Shown: positions 8,503 through 17,682, counted from the stretch's first letter. The stretch is 64,000 nt of DNA from CAMCXE01 sp036520615 (GCA_036520615.1 DATDJI010000033.1:4484-68483), one strand, 5' to 3'. The notes: generated by a model from the sequence alone, not told the origin. Translations and numbers: made by a program.

Positions 8503-8865
8503 CTACCTATATATATCTAAAAAATTCCCCAAACAATTGGGCGCATATTTTAATTCGTATCGCTCGATATCTTTCCATTGATTTCCAGCGCCGGGATATG
8601 CCCGATCTGGATGTCGAATTTCGGTTAATGCCACGAAACGTGTATCCGTTCAAAAATGGGATATTCACATCGAGATCAAGCTCTCCACCAACCTGATAAA
8701 AACCTATTTTATCGACGGAATATTTTTCAATTACAACACTATTTTATCCGTATACAGCGCATATAATTCATAGGGAAAAGCCAGTGAAAATCTCGCCCCA
8801 TTATATTCCCATTCGGCAGCATCATAGTCGGTTGTAGATTTAACTTTCCTGAGTTCAATATTCAT
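8503..8865 (-). pseudogene. Frameshifted immunity-like gene (about 120 codons)
   Basis: From the ATG at 8865 the sequence reads MNIELRKVKSTTDYDAAEWE and FSLAFPYELYALYTDKI, then shifts frame to VVIEKYSVDKIGFYQVGGEL and VNIPFLNGYTFRG, then shifts again to VALTEIRHPDRAYPGAGNQW and ERYELKYAPNCLGNFLDIYR, ending at TAG 8503. All three segments are protein-like and in the right order, so two single-base indels (near 8738 and 8632) broke one gene. I recognise no family; the size and setting suit an immunity protein. Confidence 0.6.
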
Positions 8866-8910
8866 TATTACAGATCCAGAGAATTTATTGAGTGCACCCT
8901 CAGATCGGAT

Positions 8911-9051
8911 TTATTTTCCGATTACCGACGTAACAAATTTTCTCCCGCCTACTAATGACCTATCGGCTTTAAACCGTGCCATTAATTCCTCAACTGCTTT
9001 CTGACTTGTGGATACCAATCTAATTTCCTCTTCATTGAGCTTAACGCAGTA
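8911..9051 (-). pseudogene. C-terminal fragment of an unidentified gene, possibly a toxin tail
   Basis: An open frame without a start codon encodes KLNEEEIRLVSTSQKAVEEL, then MARFKADRSLVGGRKFVTSV and IGK before TAA at 8911. It lies 46 bases upstream of the frameshifted immunity-like gene at 8503-8865, as a toxin C-terminus would. Just upstream, another frame (HIVEIEENNTALSS) looks protein-like too, suggesting a frameshift. Family not recognised. Confidence 0.35.
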
Positions 9052-9102
9052 TTATTTTCTTCTATTTCGACAATGTGCCCGGTTAGCCCCCAAGAGGTTT
9101 AA

Positions 9103-9330
9103 ATGAGCTGTAAATGTATGTGCATCTATAAATCAAGAAAACCAAATTACACACAACTAAGCCATCTACAAGACGGTGGGTGTATTTTCACTCTAGTGAG
9201 CGACGACGGTAATCGGCCAACATGGGCGTCAACCAGAATATATGAATGCACAAACTGCAAGAAAAACTGGAAAGAGGAATTTGTTGAAGCCATGCATTTC
9301 AACGCCAATCTAGTTAGCCCCTGTGATTAA
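9103..9330 (+). CDS. Small cysteine-rich hypothetical protein
   Basis: 75 residues, the only plus-strand gene candidate in the island. An AAGAGG sits six bases upstream of the ATG. Six cysteines are present, including CKCMC at the N-terminus and a CTNC pair (ECTNCKKNW) near the middle, so a zinc-binding fold is possible. The frame has a protein-like composition, with a WASTRIYECTNC segment that reads like a zinc-ribbon half. No family recognised. Confidence 0.45.
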   Translation: MSCKCMCIYKSRKPNYTQLSHLQDGGCIFTLVSDDGNRPTWASTRIYECTNCKKNWKEEFVEAMHFNANLVSPCD

Positions 9331-9574
9331 TTGTCTAATCGAAACCACTTAAGCAATAAACAAGTCTGATAAATCGCTTCAAACAGGGATTCACAACAAA
9401 CTCGCCCACTTTAATTAATAGTTATGGAATTTAAATTTGACTTCCATTGGCATCTTCAAATAGCTAGGCTCAGAGGTTCCTTAGATATATTATGTCACTC
9501 GAAGCTTGCTCGCTTTCGCCCTACATAGAGCTGGCTTCACGCTCCAAAGTTATTTCTCCTGCTCAGGGATTTTT
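9331..9574. other. Gene-poor stretch inside the toxin island
   Basis: No protein-like frame of useful length, RNA gene or clear terminator was seen here. It separates the cysteine-rich small gene from the remnant downstream of the candidate immunity gene. Confidence 0.4.
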
Positions 9575-9682
9575 TTATTGATATAAATGATGCAGTCGTG
9601 TAAATATTTTCGCTGCATTCCGACAGCCATTTTCAATAGGCCACCAGGCTACAGCAGTATTCTAATAATAAAATGCGTTCCT
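9575..9682 (-). pseudogene. Short C-terminal gene remnant downstream of the immunity gene
   Basis: A frame that begins right after the immunity gene reads RNAFYY, a TAG stop, then NTAVAWWPIENGCRNAAKIF and TRLHHLYQ before TAA at 9575. The stop could derive from a tryptophan codon. It looks like the end of an older immunity or toxin gene displaced when the current pair arrived. Confidence 0.35.
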
Positions 9683-9699
9683 AGCGTAGGTTCGATTAA

Positions 9700-10224
9700 T
9701 TAGGGCGTATTAGCCAGAGGTAAAAATATAGGTCCATTTAGTCTTTCAATAGCCTGGCAGAGTTTTGTAATCGGTTGCCACAGGCCGTTAGGGCTATTCC
9801 AAGCAGCCCCTGCCCACCTACTATCTAGCTTGAGGGAAAGCTCTTGTTGCTGCAATTGAGTGTATAACAAGGCTTGCAGTTCAGTAAGATCTAAGGAAAA
9901 CAAACCAGGGTAAGCAGCGCTTTTTTGGCTTTTATCGAAGCAAAATAGATAAAACCATATCCAGTTTAATACGGTGTATGTGGCTTTGTTTTTGTCGGCA
10001 CATTGCGTTACTGCATTTTTAAGAGCATCCGAAAAATGTTGTGGGAATGAGGGATCGTAGGTGGCGATCCAGTAAGGGTATATGTATTTATCGAACGCTG
10101 CCGCTACATTTTGAGGCTCTTCGTTATCTGTTTTGGCCTCAATAAAATAAGGGGGAATCCCTAAAATGAATTGATGCAATTCGTCATGATTTAATGCATT
10201 TTCTAAAATAACTAGTGAGGTCAT
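9700..10224 (-). CDS. Candidate immunity protein for the adjacent toxin
   Basis: 174 residues, cytosolic, no signal peptide. Its ATG overlaps the toxin stop codon (ATGA at 10221-10224), so it is translationally coupled to the toxin gene. It is tryptophan- and leucine-rich with an acidic N-terminal half (IPPYFIEAKTDNEEPQN) and a central VLNWIWFYLFCFDKS segment that may be buried rather than membrane-spanning. I recognise no immunity family. The role is inferred entirely from position: one gene directly after a polymorphic-toxin-like C-terminal domain, in an island full of other immunity remnants. Confidence 0.6.
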   Translation of the reverse strand: MTSLVILENALNHDELHQFILGIPPYFIEAKTDNEEPQNVAAAFDKYIYPYWIATYDPSFPQHFSDALKNAVTQCADKNKATYTVLNWIWFYLFCFDKSQKSAAYPGLFSLDLTELQALLYTQLQQQELSLKLDSRWAGAAWNSPNGLWQPITKLCQAIERLNGPIFLPLANTP

Positions 10225-11849
10225 TGTATTCTTTCCGCGCCAAAATCAGTCATCATTTTATTTATATCGTTATTGTGGTTGATCGATATGTTATCTAGGA
10301 CCGCTTCTCGCTTTCCGCCTGGATCGGTTAAGCCGCCCGGACGCCACAGAGAATTGGCACCCCCTTCGTTGCCTGTTGGCATAACTACTTTGGGATCTTT
10401 TAGTTTCACCATATAAATATCTTTGCCTGCTAATGATCCTGGGTCATACCCTAAAGCTGTTTCTAAAATAGAAACATCTCCTGTTTTTTTGTACTCATCA
10501 ATAACTGCGCTTAAATCGTCGCCGCGCATAACGAATTTTTTTGGATTAAATGATTGATATGAAGGGTTACCGATATCATCCCCTGTAAATAAAAAACCAC
10601 CGCCTTCTTGTTGAAAGCCTTGTAAATGGGAGTCTATATATTTTTGTTCGAGGTAGGTTTTCGGGTCGGGTCTACTGCCTTTAGGCATGGCCAGAATATC
10701 ACTTTCATTTCTGCCTGGTAAATATTGTGGTTTTGATACCGGTGGTGTTTCAGGGACAAGTGGATTGGGCTTCTCGCTCGCCTTATGCATCACCTCATCC
10801 ACCGTATCGTGCTTGGACTTAGGCGGCGGTCCTGAGGATGTGAGTGAATTTTTAACGCTAATTAATTTGCGCTTTGCGCGCACTTTAAGATTTTTGAGTT
10901 TTTTACCGATTGTTAATAACGCTTGGCCAGCTTTCTCCAATTTCCCTATTAAAAGCATGTTTTTCGCCGCCGCAGCTACACCTGCAGCACCGCCGGTAAG
11001 GGCAGCCAAAATCAGCGTGAGAATTATTTCAAAGCCTAAACTTCCCGCCGTTTCTGTCCATTCGGTATGGTGTTGGGCTTTGGCGTAATCTATGGCGAAT
11101 AATTTGAGTAGGTTGCGGGTTTCTGCATCGTCCCAGATTAATTGGGCGAGCTCTAGCGCTTCAGTAATTTGCGCACGGGTAATTTTTGCTGGATCAAAAC
11201 CTAGCGCCTCAATTAATTCTTTATATTCGGCTTCGGCGAGGTTTTGTCCCCAAGTTTTTTTATTTTGCTCCCAATAGGTTTTTTTGGCGGCGGTAACGAC
11301 GCGTACAGCGCGGCGGTTGATATCGACTACATCAACAATGTTATCCGCCCAGATTAGAAAATCTTTTCCGGCTTTTCCTAAACCCGTCATAGCTGCACCG
11401 GCAGAAACAGCGGCTTTTTCCGCCATGTTGAGCTTTTTATATTCTTGCTCTAACGCGGCCTTTTCTTTTTGTTCGGCTTGGATAATTGCACGCAGGTGCA
11501 TTTGTAAATTCGTGCGCGCGGTGCGGATTGCTTCGTCGATATTTTCCGGTTTATCTTCCGGATCATCGCGAGGAATAAAATATAAATTGCCTTGCCATAA
11601 ATCCGTTTTAATACGCAGGCTTATTTCACTTAAAGGTGTGGTGGATGCGGCGATTTTGATGCGGGCTTGGTTGACATAATAATCCTGCCAAATCCCAGCT
11701 AATTTGGCCCCGCCTAGGTAAGCCATTAATTGGTCGATATCTTGCGGTGAGCGCAGTGGAGTGTCTTGGCGTTGCGCGGCACCTAAAGCGTTTTGAGCGT
11801 AACAGAGCGCGAATTTACGGCCATCGGGAAAGATAAAAATATTCTGCAT
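10221..11849 (-). CDS. Polymorphic-toxin-like effector with unassigned C-terminal domain
   Basis: 542 residues from the ATG at 11849, chosen because AAGGA lies six bases upstream; the frame is open 25 codons further but without support. The N-terminal ~100 residues (MQNIFIFPDGRKFALCYAQN) form a delivery or recognition-like domain. A charged coiled-coil stretch covers ~100-150, and a glycine/alanine-rich hydrophobic segment (GFEIILTLILAALTGGAAG) covers ~269-295, reminiscent of T6SS or contact-dependent effectors. A basic, proline-containing linker (~325-390) leads to a C-terminal domain (~390-542) with YLEQKYIDSHLQGFQQEGGG and SLWRPGGLTDPGGKREAVLD. That domain is probably the toxin, perhaps NAD- or nucleotide-processing, but this is a guess. 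No VgrG, PAAR or Rhs gene is nearby. Confidence 0.65.
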   Translation of the reverse strand: MQNIFIFPDGRKFALCYAQNALGAAQRQDTPLRSPQDIDQLMAYLGGAKLAGIWQDYYVNQARIKIAASTTPLSEISLRIKTDLWQGNLYFIPRDDPEDKPENIDEAIRTARTNLQMHLRAIIQAEQKEKAALEQEYKKLNMAEKAAVSAGAAMTGLGKAGKDFLIWADNIVDVVDINRRAVRVVTAAKKTYWEQNKKTWGQNLAEAEYKELIEALGFDPAKITRAQITEALELAQLIWDDAETRNLLKLFAIDYAKAQHHTEWTETAGSLGFEIILTLILAALTGGAAGVAAAAKNMLLIGKLEKAGQALLTIGKKLKNLKVRAKRKLISVKNSLTSSGPPPKSKHDTVDEVMHKASEKPNPLVPETPPVSKPQYLPGRNESDILAMPKGSRPDPKTYLEQKYIDSHLQGFQQEGGGFLFTGDDIGNPSYQSFNPKKFVMRGDDLSAVIDEYKKTGDVSILETALGYDPGSLAGKDIYMVKLKDPKVVMPTGNEGGANSLWRPGGLTDPGGKREAVLDNISINHNNDINKMMTDFGAERIQ

Positions 11850-12332
11850 ACTTAATCCTTGGGATAAATCGGGGTTGTATCTGCGGCAAAGCAAGCCCAG
11901 AGGGCGAGAAGAGTAACCTGCCATCGCAGGTTAGTAAATCCGCAAACGGGCTAATTGTGTATTGCGTTACGAGGGCTGCAGTATAAGGGGATCGGTTTCT
12001 CGCGTAAAAAGTTTGGTGGTTCGCACATGTATTCACAGGGTTCGTATTTGGAACGAAGTTTTTCACCGACGAATAAGAAAAAACCTTTCAAACATTTCAA
12101 TTAATAAGCCGCAACTATTTCCGTGAAATTTTGCCGGCACTTTAACCCCCCAACCTCCTCCTAAAAAAGGAGGGTAAAGAGCCTTTTCCCAGACTTCCCC
12201 CATGTGAAAGAAGAGAAGAAAAGGCTTTAAACCAGCATTTTGCTTCCTTCCATTTTTCCAAATTGCAGAAGTGGTTTATGCCGGAAGGGCTTGGGTAGGA
12301 TTTTATGCCTAGACGAATCCAAGTCCCAATAA
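11850..12332. other. Gene-poor region upstream of the toxin gene
   Basis: About 480 bases. A frame at 11815-12066 overlaps the toxin start but has no protein-like character. A small hairpin (CCTCCT/AGGAGG with an A-rich loop) occurs at 12157-12173; it could be part of a terminator or a dispersed element. The toxin promoter should lie between 11850 and 12060, but no clear -35/-10 pair was identified. Confidence 0.4.
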
Positions 12333-13910
12333 CTAAATAATTGGGTTAAATACCGTGAGCCTGCCCCAGTTTGTTGTGCTGCCCAGGCCATGGCGCGGGA
12401 AGTAATTCGGGTCGGCGAACATGCCTTGTTTACCGTGCAGAGCCATGTAATTGAGGATGACAGTTTCGACTAATAAATTGACGTTGTTAGCGGCTGAGCT
12501 GGAACTAGTGTCTACATCGCCACTAGCGGCCATGTAACCAATTTGTCGATTGGCATAGGTGCCGTTTACGTCAGGCCGAGAAAGTGTTGGTTTACCGCCG
12601 GGGTTATAAACTAAAAAGAACGAGGCGGCGCCCTGTTGGTTATCGCCGGTCCACACCAGTTTGCCGTTCGCGCCATTGTCAACGTCGCCATTGCTGAATA
12701 CTGAGCCATCGCTAAATACATAAATCATCAACGGAGTTTGTTTAAGGCGAGCATATTCAAGGCAGGCGCCGATGCATTCGCCCGCCTGGAAGTCGCGCAT
12801 TTCACCGGTGGTGCGATCGCCCGTGTGATAATCAAACCCACCCATGGTTATTGTGCCTGCCCCAGCGTAGCCGCTGGAAACAAGCTTCATAACCGAAGCA
12901 GTTTTGGCGTATTCACCATTGGAATTAAGTTCTGCCGCGCTGAAGATGGTTTTGAGATTGTCATCGAGCAGTGGATCAAGGCTATTAGGGTCGCCGAATT
13001 CTGACGTCAAATACGCGCTTTTTAAGTAGCCGCATTCCAGGCCTTTTTTGATGGCTTGATCGGTGGTGAGATCCAGCTTCGTGGAGCTGCGATTGAGCTT
13101 GGCAAGACTTAAGCGATACATGGTTTCCATAACTGAAACCGTCTCATCTTTAGCGAGCAGTCCCACAAGGTCACCCACATCGACCAATCCGCGCGCGTCG
13201 GATGGTCGGTCAATTTTTGTTGGGCGCACAGTATTGTTGATCATCATCGCAGGCGCCATGGAATTGCCGCCGGAATCTGTAGCCCGTGACCCGACCAACG
13301 CTAGCAAAGAACCATTAGCACCCGCCCGGTTAATGCCGTACATAGGATTATGCGGATTATTACCTGTGTCGTTTTCTGAACGCGCGGCAATGCTGCAGCC
13401 GTCAATGTTGCCCCAGGTTGCCATCGTGGAGCGCTTTTTAATTCCCCGGAGTAGAGCGCTATCGCTGTGGAAAGCAAGACCCAAGCTATCGTCGTAGAAG
13501 AATCCGGTAGTGCTCAACGGATTAGATTGCCCTGGTAGTTGGTCCCCCGGCAGACCTAATTTGCGGTATCCCGCCGTACTTAGAAAATCCAATTGGCCGC
13601 CGCGCCCGCCCACCAACACATTGGAGCCAGCAATATTGGCGCCGCCTGCTAAATCAAAACAAATAAACGGAATGGAGCCGGAGGCCCCGGCATTGACGCC
13701 ACAGCCTTTAATTTTTAACGCATCAAGCAAATCTGTGGAGAGCTGAGCGTGGGCCGAGTTGGCACCGAGCAAACTCAACATAGAGCCGCCCAATAAAGTG
13801 CCCATGCCCATTTGAAAGCCCTGGCTGATCAGTTCGCGTCGGGTGCGGGGTTTGGGGTGATCGGCCAGTTTTAAAGGTTGGTTTAAGCCAACGGGGGGTT
13901 TGGATTTCAT
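12333..13910 (-). CDS. DUF1501-like Tat-exported protein
   Basis: 525 residues. The N-terminus has a twin-arginine signal (PRTRRELISQGFQMG, hydrophobic core, SAHA cleavage region), so it is exported folded. The body shows GSIPFICFDLAGGANIAGSN, MYVFSDGSV-like and GGFDYHTGDRTTGEMRDF segments typical of the DUF1501/sulfatase-like alkaline-phosphatase superfold. DUF1501 proteins usually pair with DUF1800 proteins in bacteria; here the partners are two CxxCH proteins. GGAG five bases before the ATG supports the start. It is the last gene of the operon, 12 bases after the LamG protein. Confidence 0.7.
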   Translation of the reverse strand: MKSKPPVGLNQPLKLADHPKPRTRRELISQGFQMGMGTLLGGSMLSLLGANSAHAQLSTDLLDALKIKGCGVNAGASGSIPFICFDLAGGANIAGSNVLVGGRGGQLDFLSTAGYRKLGLPGDQLPGQSNPLSTTGFFYDDSLGLAFHSDSALLRGIKKRSTMATWGNIDGCSIAARSENDTGNNPHNPMYGINRAGANGSLLALVGSRATDSGGNSMAPAMMINNTVRPTKIDRPSDARGLVDVGDLVGLLAKDETVSVMETMYRLSLAKLNRSSTKLDLTTDQAIKKGLECGYLKSAYLTSEFGDPNSLDPLLDDNLKTIFSAAELNSNGEYAKTASVMKLVSSGYAGAGTITMGGFDYHTGDRTTGEMRDFQAGECIGACLEYARLKQTPLMIYVFSDGSVFSNGDVDNGANGKLVWTGDNQQGAASFFLVYNPGGKPTLSRPDVNGTYANRQIGYMAASGDVDTSSSSAANNVNLLVETVILNYMALHGKQGMFADPNYFPRHGLGSTTNWGRLTVFNPII

Positions 13911-13922
13911 ACAGGCTCCCGA

Positions 13923-16469
13923 TCAATGTAACAGCATAACGGCGCTGCCAAGACTTGCGGCGCAGACGGCGGTAAGGGTTTTTTTCGCACAGTCGCTGGT
14001 GCAACTGTCCATCGTCACAAATAGCTTATCTAAGGCGGTGTCAACTTCAGTCGGGCTGGGTTGATTAACCAGCTGGCTTGAGTCCTCTTTCACGCCATGG
14101 GCAAGTAGCGCTTTCATCAAACGCTGTTTAATAAGTGTTTTGGACGGGGTATCGAAGTGGCTTTGGTTCATATCCAAGCCTGGGAACAAAGCGCTGCGAT
14201 AAGCAGCATTGCTCGCCATGACATTGCAGTATTTCACCGCCAGTTGCGTGATACCCATTTGCTGGGCGGCGACAAAGCCATCGGCGGTGGTTTGGCTGGG
14301 TAGCTGTTGTTTAACTTGCTCATAGGTAGTCCGCACATCGGCCTCTGGCACCCCGGTCATTAAAGCGAGTGCGGCATTAATTTGTCCGAACGTACGCACG
14401 CCTATGTCAGATTTCGTAGGAATGGCTGGCGCCTCAGGCGCTATGGCGATAAGCGGAGTTTCTGGCGTGCGCTGGCTGGTTTTATCGCCGATGACATCAA
14501 AGGTTAAATAGAACTGATCAAACCCTTGGCCTTTTTCCAGCGCCACTAAGGTGCCGATGGTTGAGAGCGGTGTACCGGATTTGGCGTTGTAGTTAGATGC
14601 AGAAATCGTCGTGTCCAAGTTCGCGAACGATTGGCCGATCATAGATTCGCGCCCGTTTACACCTATGCGCACGCCCTTAATATGAATGTTGCTGGGTGCG
14701 GCGGCAGGATCGAGACTAATGAAAAAGGGCTTATTAAACAGGTACGAGTAGCTATCAAACTGCTGCACCTCAAACACTACAAAGGCATTGGAAATCGAAT
14801 TGCCCAGCAATTCGGATACGGCAAACAGCATAAAAAACTTCTGGCCGACACCCACTTCATAATGAGTTTTAGCCTGCTGAGCCGTCAGTGGGCGTTTATG
14901 GATGGCAAGCATCCGCAGAGTACCCGCCCAACCATAATTACCCGAGACCTCGCGGCCTAACACGAGGGCAAAACTATCGTCGTAGGGGTTGAGGCTAGGA
15001 GTTTCAGGAGCCTTTGCAGAGGCTACTTTCTCACCATTTACATAGAGCGTCGTGCCATCGGTAGCAGAATAGTTCACTACAACATGTTGCTGAGTTGCTT
15101 GGAGTACCTTGGACGCATCCAGTGTTTGCAGGCGCTCGCCAGTGGCTTTACTACCTTCGCTATGGTTATCAAACACGTAGTTATAAATGTGCTGGCCGAG
15201 CATAAAGTTGCGATGGTTATCATCGCCTGCGAAGCTGACAATCCGCGCCGGGCCTTCCTGCGTTACGTTGCCAGGAACCACCCAAGCCTCAATGGCAAAT
15301 TCACCGGAAGCACGCAACTGTTTAGCAATTTTACTGCTCGCCTCCACACTGCCCTGAGCACGACCATCAGGTTTAACGCCGTTCAGGCCAGCATTAAACC
15401 GAACGCCCCAAGCCGCTTCCCATTGGTAGTCGCCGGAGAGCCGCAGGTTCAGATCCGGCGCCACACCGCTGGAGTCATAGGCAATATCGCCCTTGCCTTC
15501 TTTAAAGGTATACAAAGCGATGACATTGGCATCAAAGCGCCCGCCAGTACTTACAATTTGCGCATTGGCAAAATCCACAACGCCGCTGGCTGGTGGGCCT
15601 GCATTTGGGTTGGTATCAGGAACCTGAGCTTTAATAGCCTCCGCCATCGCCTTAAGAGCTGCCAACAATTCATCGCCACTTTTAACGCAGTCGCTGTTAT
15701 ACCAACAGTTATGTTTCATGCCGGTAATTTTTTGATAGAAGCCTGAGAGTTCGGGGTTGTCCAAATTGATTTTCGGCTTGGCAGCAGCATAGGCCACAGC
15801 TATATCCGGCGAGGCAAAATAAGGTTGTTGTTGCTGAGCTTGCAGAGCTTCCGGCGTATGGCAGCCAATGCAGTATTTGCGCAGGATGCCGTTGTAGAGC
15901 GGTGCGAAGCTGTCAGTACTGGAAGGAAATTGCAGGCTGTCAAGCTTGGCCAGAGTTTTGGGCACCTGCAGAACAATTTCGGTGGCGGAGCTAGGCGCAC
16001 CTTTTTCCGCCGCTGCCCAGTTTTCAATTAGCAGTTTAATAGCATCCGCGCACACCTGGCTGCTAGCGGACCAGCAATTGTGCCCAGCTGGAGTGGCAGT
16101 CATTTTTGCGACCAATGCGGATTTACTCGGCGAGGTTAAGTCCACTACGGCCAATGTGGCATCGTACGAGCTTTGAATATTCTGCCCGTCCAAAAATTTA
16201 CGTGGCGCTGTGCCCACTGCTCCATGGCAGTTACCGCAGGTGCGATTAGCCAAGTGCGACCAAAAATTATCGATGTAGCGCTGCACTTGTTGATTGGGAA
16301 CCTTGCCGTTGTACTGGGCAATTGTCGCCTCATCTTTAATAACCGGTGCAGGTGCAATGCGCTGTGTGCGTTTGCCGCTACCGCCGCTGCAAGCCTCGGT
16401 TAACACCATTACTAAGGTGAGCCCGGTGCAAAAAGTAATTCGTTTAAATAGTGAAGCGTAAAGGGCCAT
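13923..16469 (-). CDS. Exported CxxCH / LamG-domain protein
   Basis: 848 residues from the ATG at 16469, which has AAGGTG seven bases upstream; the frame is open 12 codons further. A signal sequence ends near Cys27 (LTEACSGG), a weak lipobox. Two heme-binding-type motifs follow, CGNCH (~78-82) and CIGCH (~200-204), each in a region with extra cysteines. Residues ~330-520 form a LamG/concanavalin-like domain (IALYTFKEGKGDIAYDSSG, LYVNGEKVASAKA, LRMLAIHKRPLTAQQ). The C-terminal ~300 residues are helical and unassigned. The start codon sits one base after the stop of the upstream gene, indicating tight coupling. It is probably a periplasmic or surface c-type cytochrome-like component. Confidence 0.7.
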   Translation of the reverse strand: MALYASLFKRITFCTGLTLVMVLTEACSGGSGKRTQRIAPAPVIKDEATIAQYNGKVPNQQVQRYIDNFWSHLANRTCGNCHGAVGTAPRKFLDGQNIQSSYDATLAVVDLTSPSKSALVAKMTATPAGHNCWSASSQVCADAIKLLIENWAAAEKGAPSSATEIVLQVPKTLAKLDSLQFPSSTDSFAPLYNGILRKYCIGCHTPEALQAQQQQPYFASPDIAVAYAAAKPKINLDNPELSGFYQKITGMKHNCWYNSDCVKSGDELLAALKAMAEAIKAQVPDTNPNAGPPASGVVDFANAQIVSTGGRFDANVIALYTFKEGKGDIAYDSSGVAPDLNLRLSGDYQWEAAWGVRFNAGLNGVKPDGRAQGSVEASSKIAKQLRASGEFAIEAWVVPGNVTQEGPARIVSFAGDDNHRNFMLGQHIYNYVFDNHSEGSKATGERLQTLDASKVLQATQQHVVVNYSATDGTTLYVNGEKVASAKAPETPSLNPYDDSFALVLGREVSGNYGWAGTLRMLAIHKRPLTAQQAKTHYEVGVGQKFFMLFAVSELLGNSISNAFVVFEVQQFDSYSYLFNKPFFISLDPAAAPSNIHIKGVRIGVNGRESMIGQSFANLDTTISASNYNAKSGTPLSTIGTLVALEKGQGFDQFYLTFDVIGDKTSQRTPETPLIAIAPEAPAIPTKSDIGVRTFGQINAALALMTGVPEADVRTTYEQVKQQLPSQTTADGFVAAQQMGITQLAVKYCNVMASNAAYRSALFPGLDMNQSHFDTPSKTLIKQRLMKALLAHGVKEDSSQLVNQPSPTEVDTALDKLFVTMDSCTSDCAKKTLTAVCAASLGSAVMLLH

Positions 16470-16470
16470 A

Positions 16471-17682
16471 TCAATCACCTTTGCAATAAACAGCGGCTGT
16501 GGCAAACAAGGTTTTAAGGTGATATTGCTCGGCCTTAAATGAACTCACCATATCGCCTAAAGCCGCTAAATCGTCTTTGCTTTCAGGCCCCCGTAGGCAT
16601 ACCTGTTGAAAGACTTTTTTCGCTTGGCATTGGCTAAATGCTTCTGAGTTCGCAAGCTCCTTACCCAAGTCCGCAGCACCAGTGCCGTGCCCATTACCGG
16701 CGCCCCAGCCCAAACTGGCATTTTGCCCCTGGCGCCAATAGTTATCCCAGGTGTCGTTAGTGGTTACGTAACCGTAAGGGAATGTGGTGTTATTAATGTG
16801 GTACTTAGCCACTACGCGCATTTTAGTTTTAGGGTCGGTAACTCCTTCGGCGTTGTAGCGAATGCGACCGTTCTCTCCGGTGGTATCGGCATCGGCGTCA
16901 AATTCGTAATTGAAGTAAGCAAAGGCCTGGGCTAATGGATCCATGCCGTTGTGGCAACCCATGCAGCCGGTGAGAAACAAGCGCGAATCACCGCCGGGTG
17001 AGCGCGACACATCCTGGCGAATGCGATCAGGCACACGAGTGACATCGTGCAGCTGCTCAAGGTCGTGGCAGAGGTGGTTCATTAACGTAAAACGCAACAT
17101 AGCGCGGTTCGTACCCGCGATAAAAAAGCTTTTCGCTGCTGCTCGGCTGGTCATCACACCTGCCGCCGCACCTGTGTAGCCGGTTAACGAAGACTGGCTA
17201 ACTTCCGTTAATACGTTTTTAAAATTCAGGTTACTGTTTTCCAAGGCTTCATAATGAGCATTGCTCGATAACGAATAGGCAGGAGAAACGCCCTGCCCTA
17301 CAAACAGCACATCGTCCGACAAAATACCGCGAAAGTCCTTATCCTTCAGGGCATAGCCCATAACCGTGGCGATGTAATCGTTCAGCGGAATAAATTGGTT
17401 TTGCTCCCGATTAGTCCAGGGCGCCACCCAATTTTTTAATGTAACGCGGTAAAAGGCGTCGTTATCCATGGCCATATAGGCCGCATCCTTATACTGCTTT
17501 TGCTCAATCAGCGCTTTCATGTCCTTGAGCACCGCTTCCGAAGCGGGAATTCCAGTTAAGCGATCGTGCATGCGCTTGGCCTGTTCCCAACTGTCTGCCT
17601 GGCAAAGCGCAGAGCCCAGACTACTGGTAACCCCCAATAAAAACCCAAGCCAGAAGCGTAAGCGCAAAGGTAAATGCAACAT
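16471..17682 (-). CDS. Secreted CxxCH protein (DUF1588-like)
   Basis: 403 residues from the ATG at 17682, preceded by CACGGAG; an ATG 7 codons upstream is less well placed. A Sec signal peptide covers residues 1-29 (ends GSALCQA). A single heme-type motif CMGCH lies at 240-244 in the context FLTGCMGCHNGMDPLAQAF, which resembles the CxxCHxxxDPxG motif of DUF1588-family proteins found beside DUF1592/DUF1501-type genes. Two further conserved blocks are AAAKSFFIAGTNRAMLRFT and HDVTRVPDRIRQDV. It is the first gene of a three-gene operon with the LamG and DUF1501-like proteins. Confidence 0.65.
   Translation of the reverse strand: MLHLPLRLRFWLGFLLGVTSSLGSALCQADSWEQAKRMHDRLTGIPASEAVLKDMKALIEQKQYKDAAYMAMDNDAFYRVTLKNWVAPWTNREQNQFIPLNDYIATVMGYALKDKDFRGILSDDVLFVGQGVSPAYSLSSNAHYEALENSNLNFKNVLTEVSQSSLTGYTGAAAGVMTSRAAAKSFFIAGTNRAMLRFTLMNHLCHDLEQLHDVTRVPDRIRQDVSRSPGGDSRLFLTGCMGCHNGMDPLAQAFAYFNYEFDADADTTGENGRIRYNAEGVTDPKTKMRVVAKYHINNTTFPYGYVTTNDTWDNYWRQGQNASLGWGAGNGHGTGAADLGKELANSEAFSQCQAKKVFQQVCLRGPESKDDLAALGDMVSSFKAEQYHLKTLFATAAVYCKGD

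Noticed and set aside
11815..12066. 83-codon frame upstream of the toxin
   Set aside because: Overlaps the toxin start in another frame and has no protein-like pattern.
15084..15746. Plus-strand frame of 220 codons inside the LamG gene
   Set aside because: It is antisense to a gene with CxxCH and LamG motifs, and has no ribosome binding site or domain.
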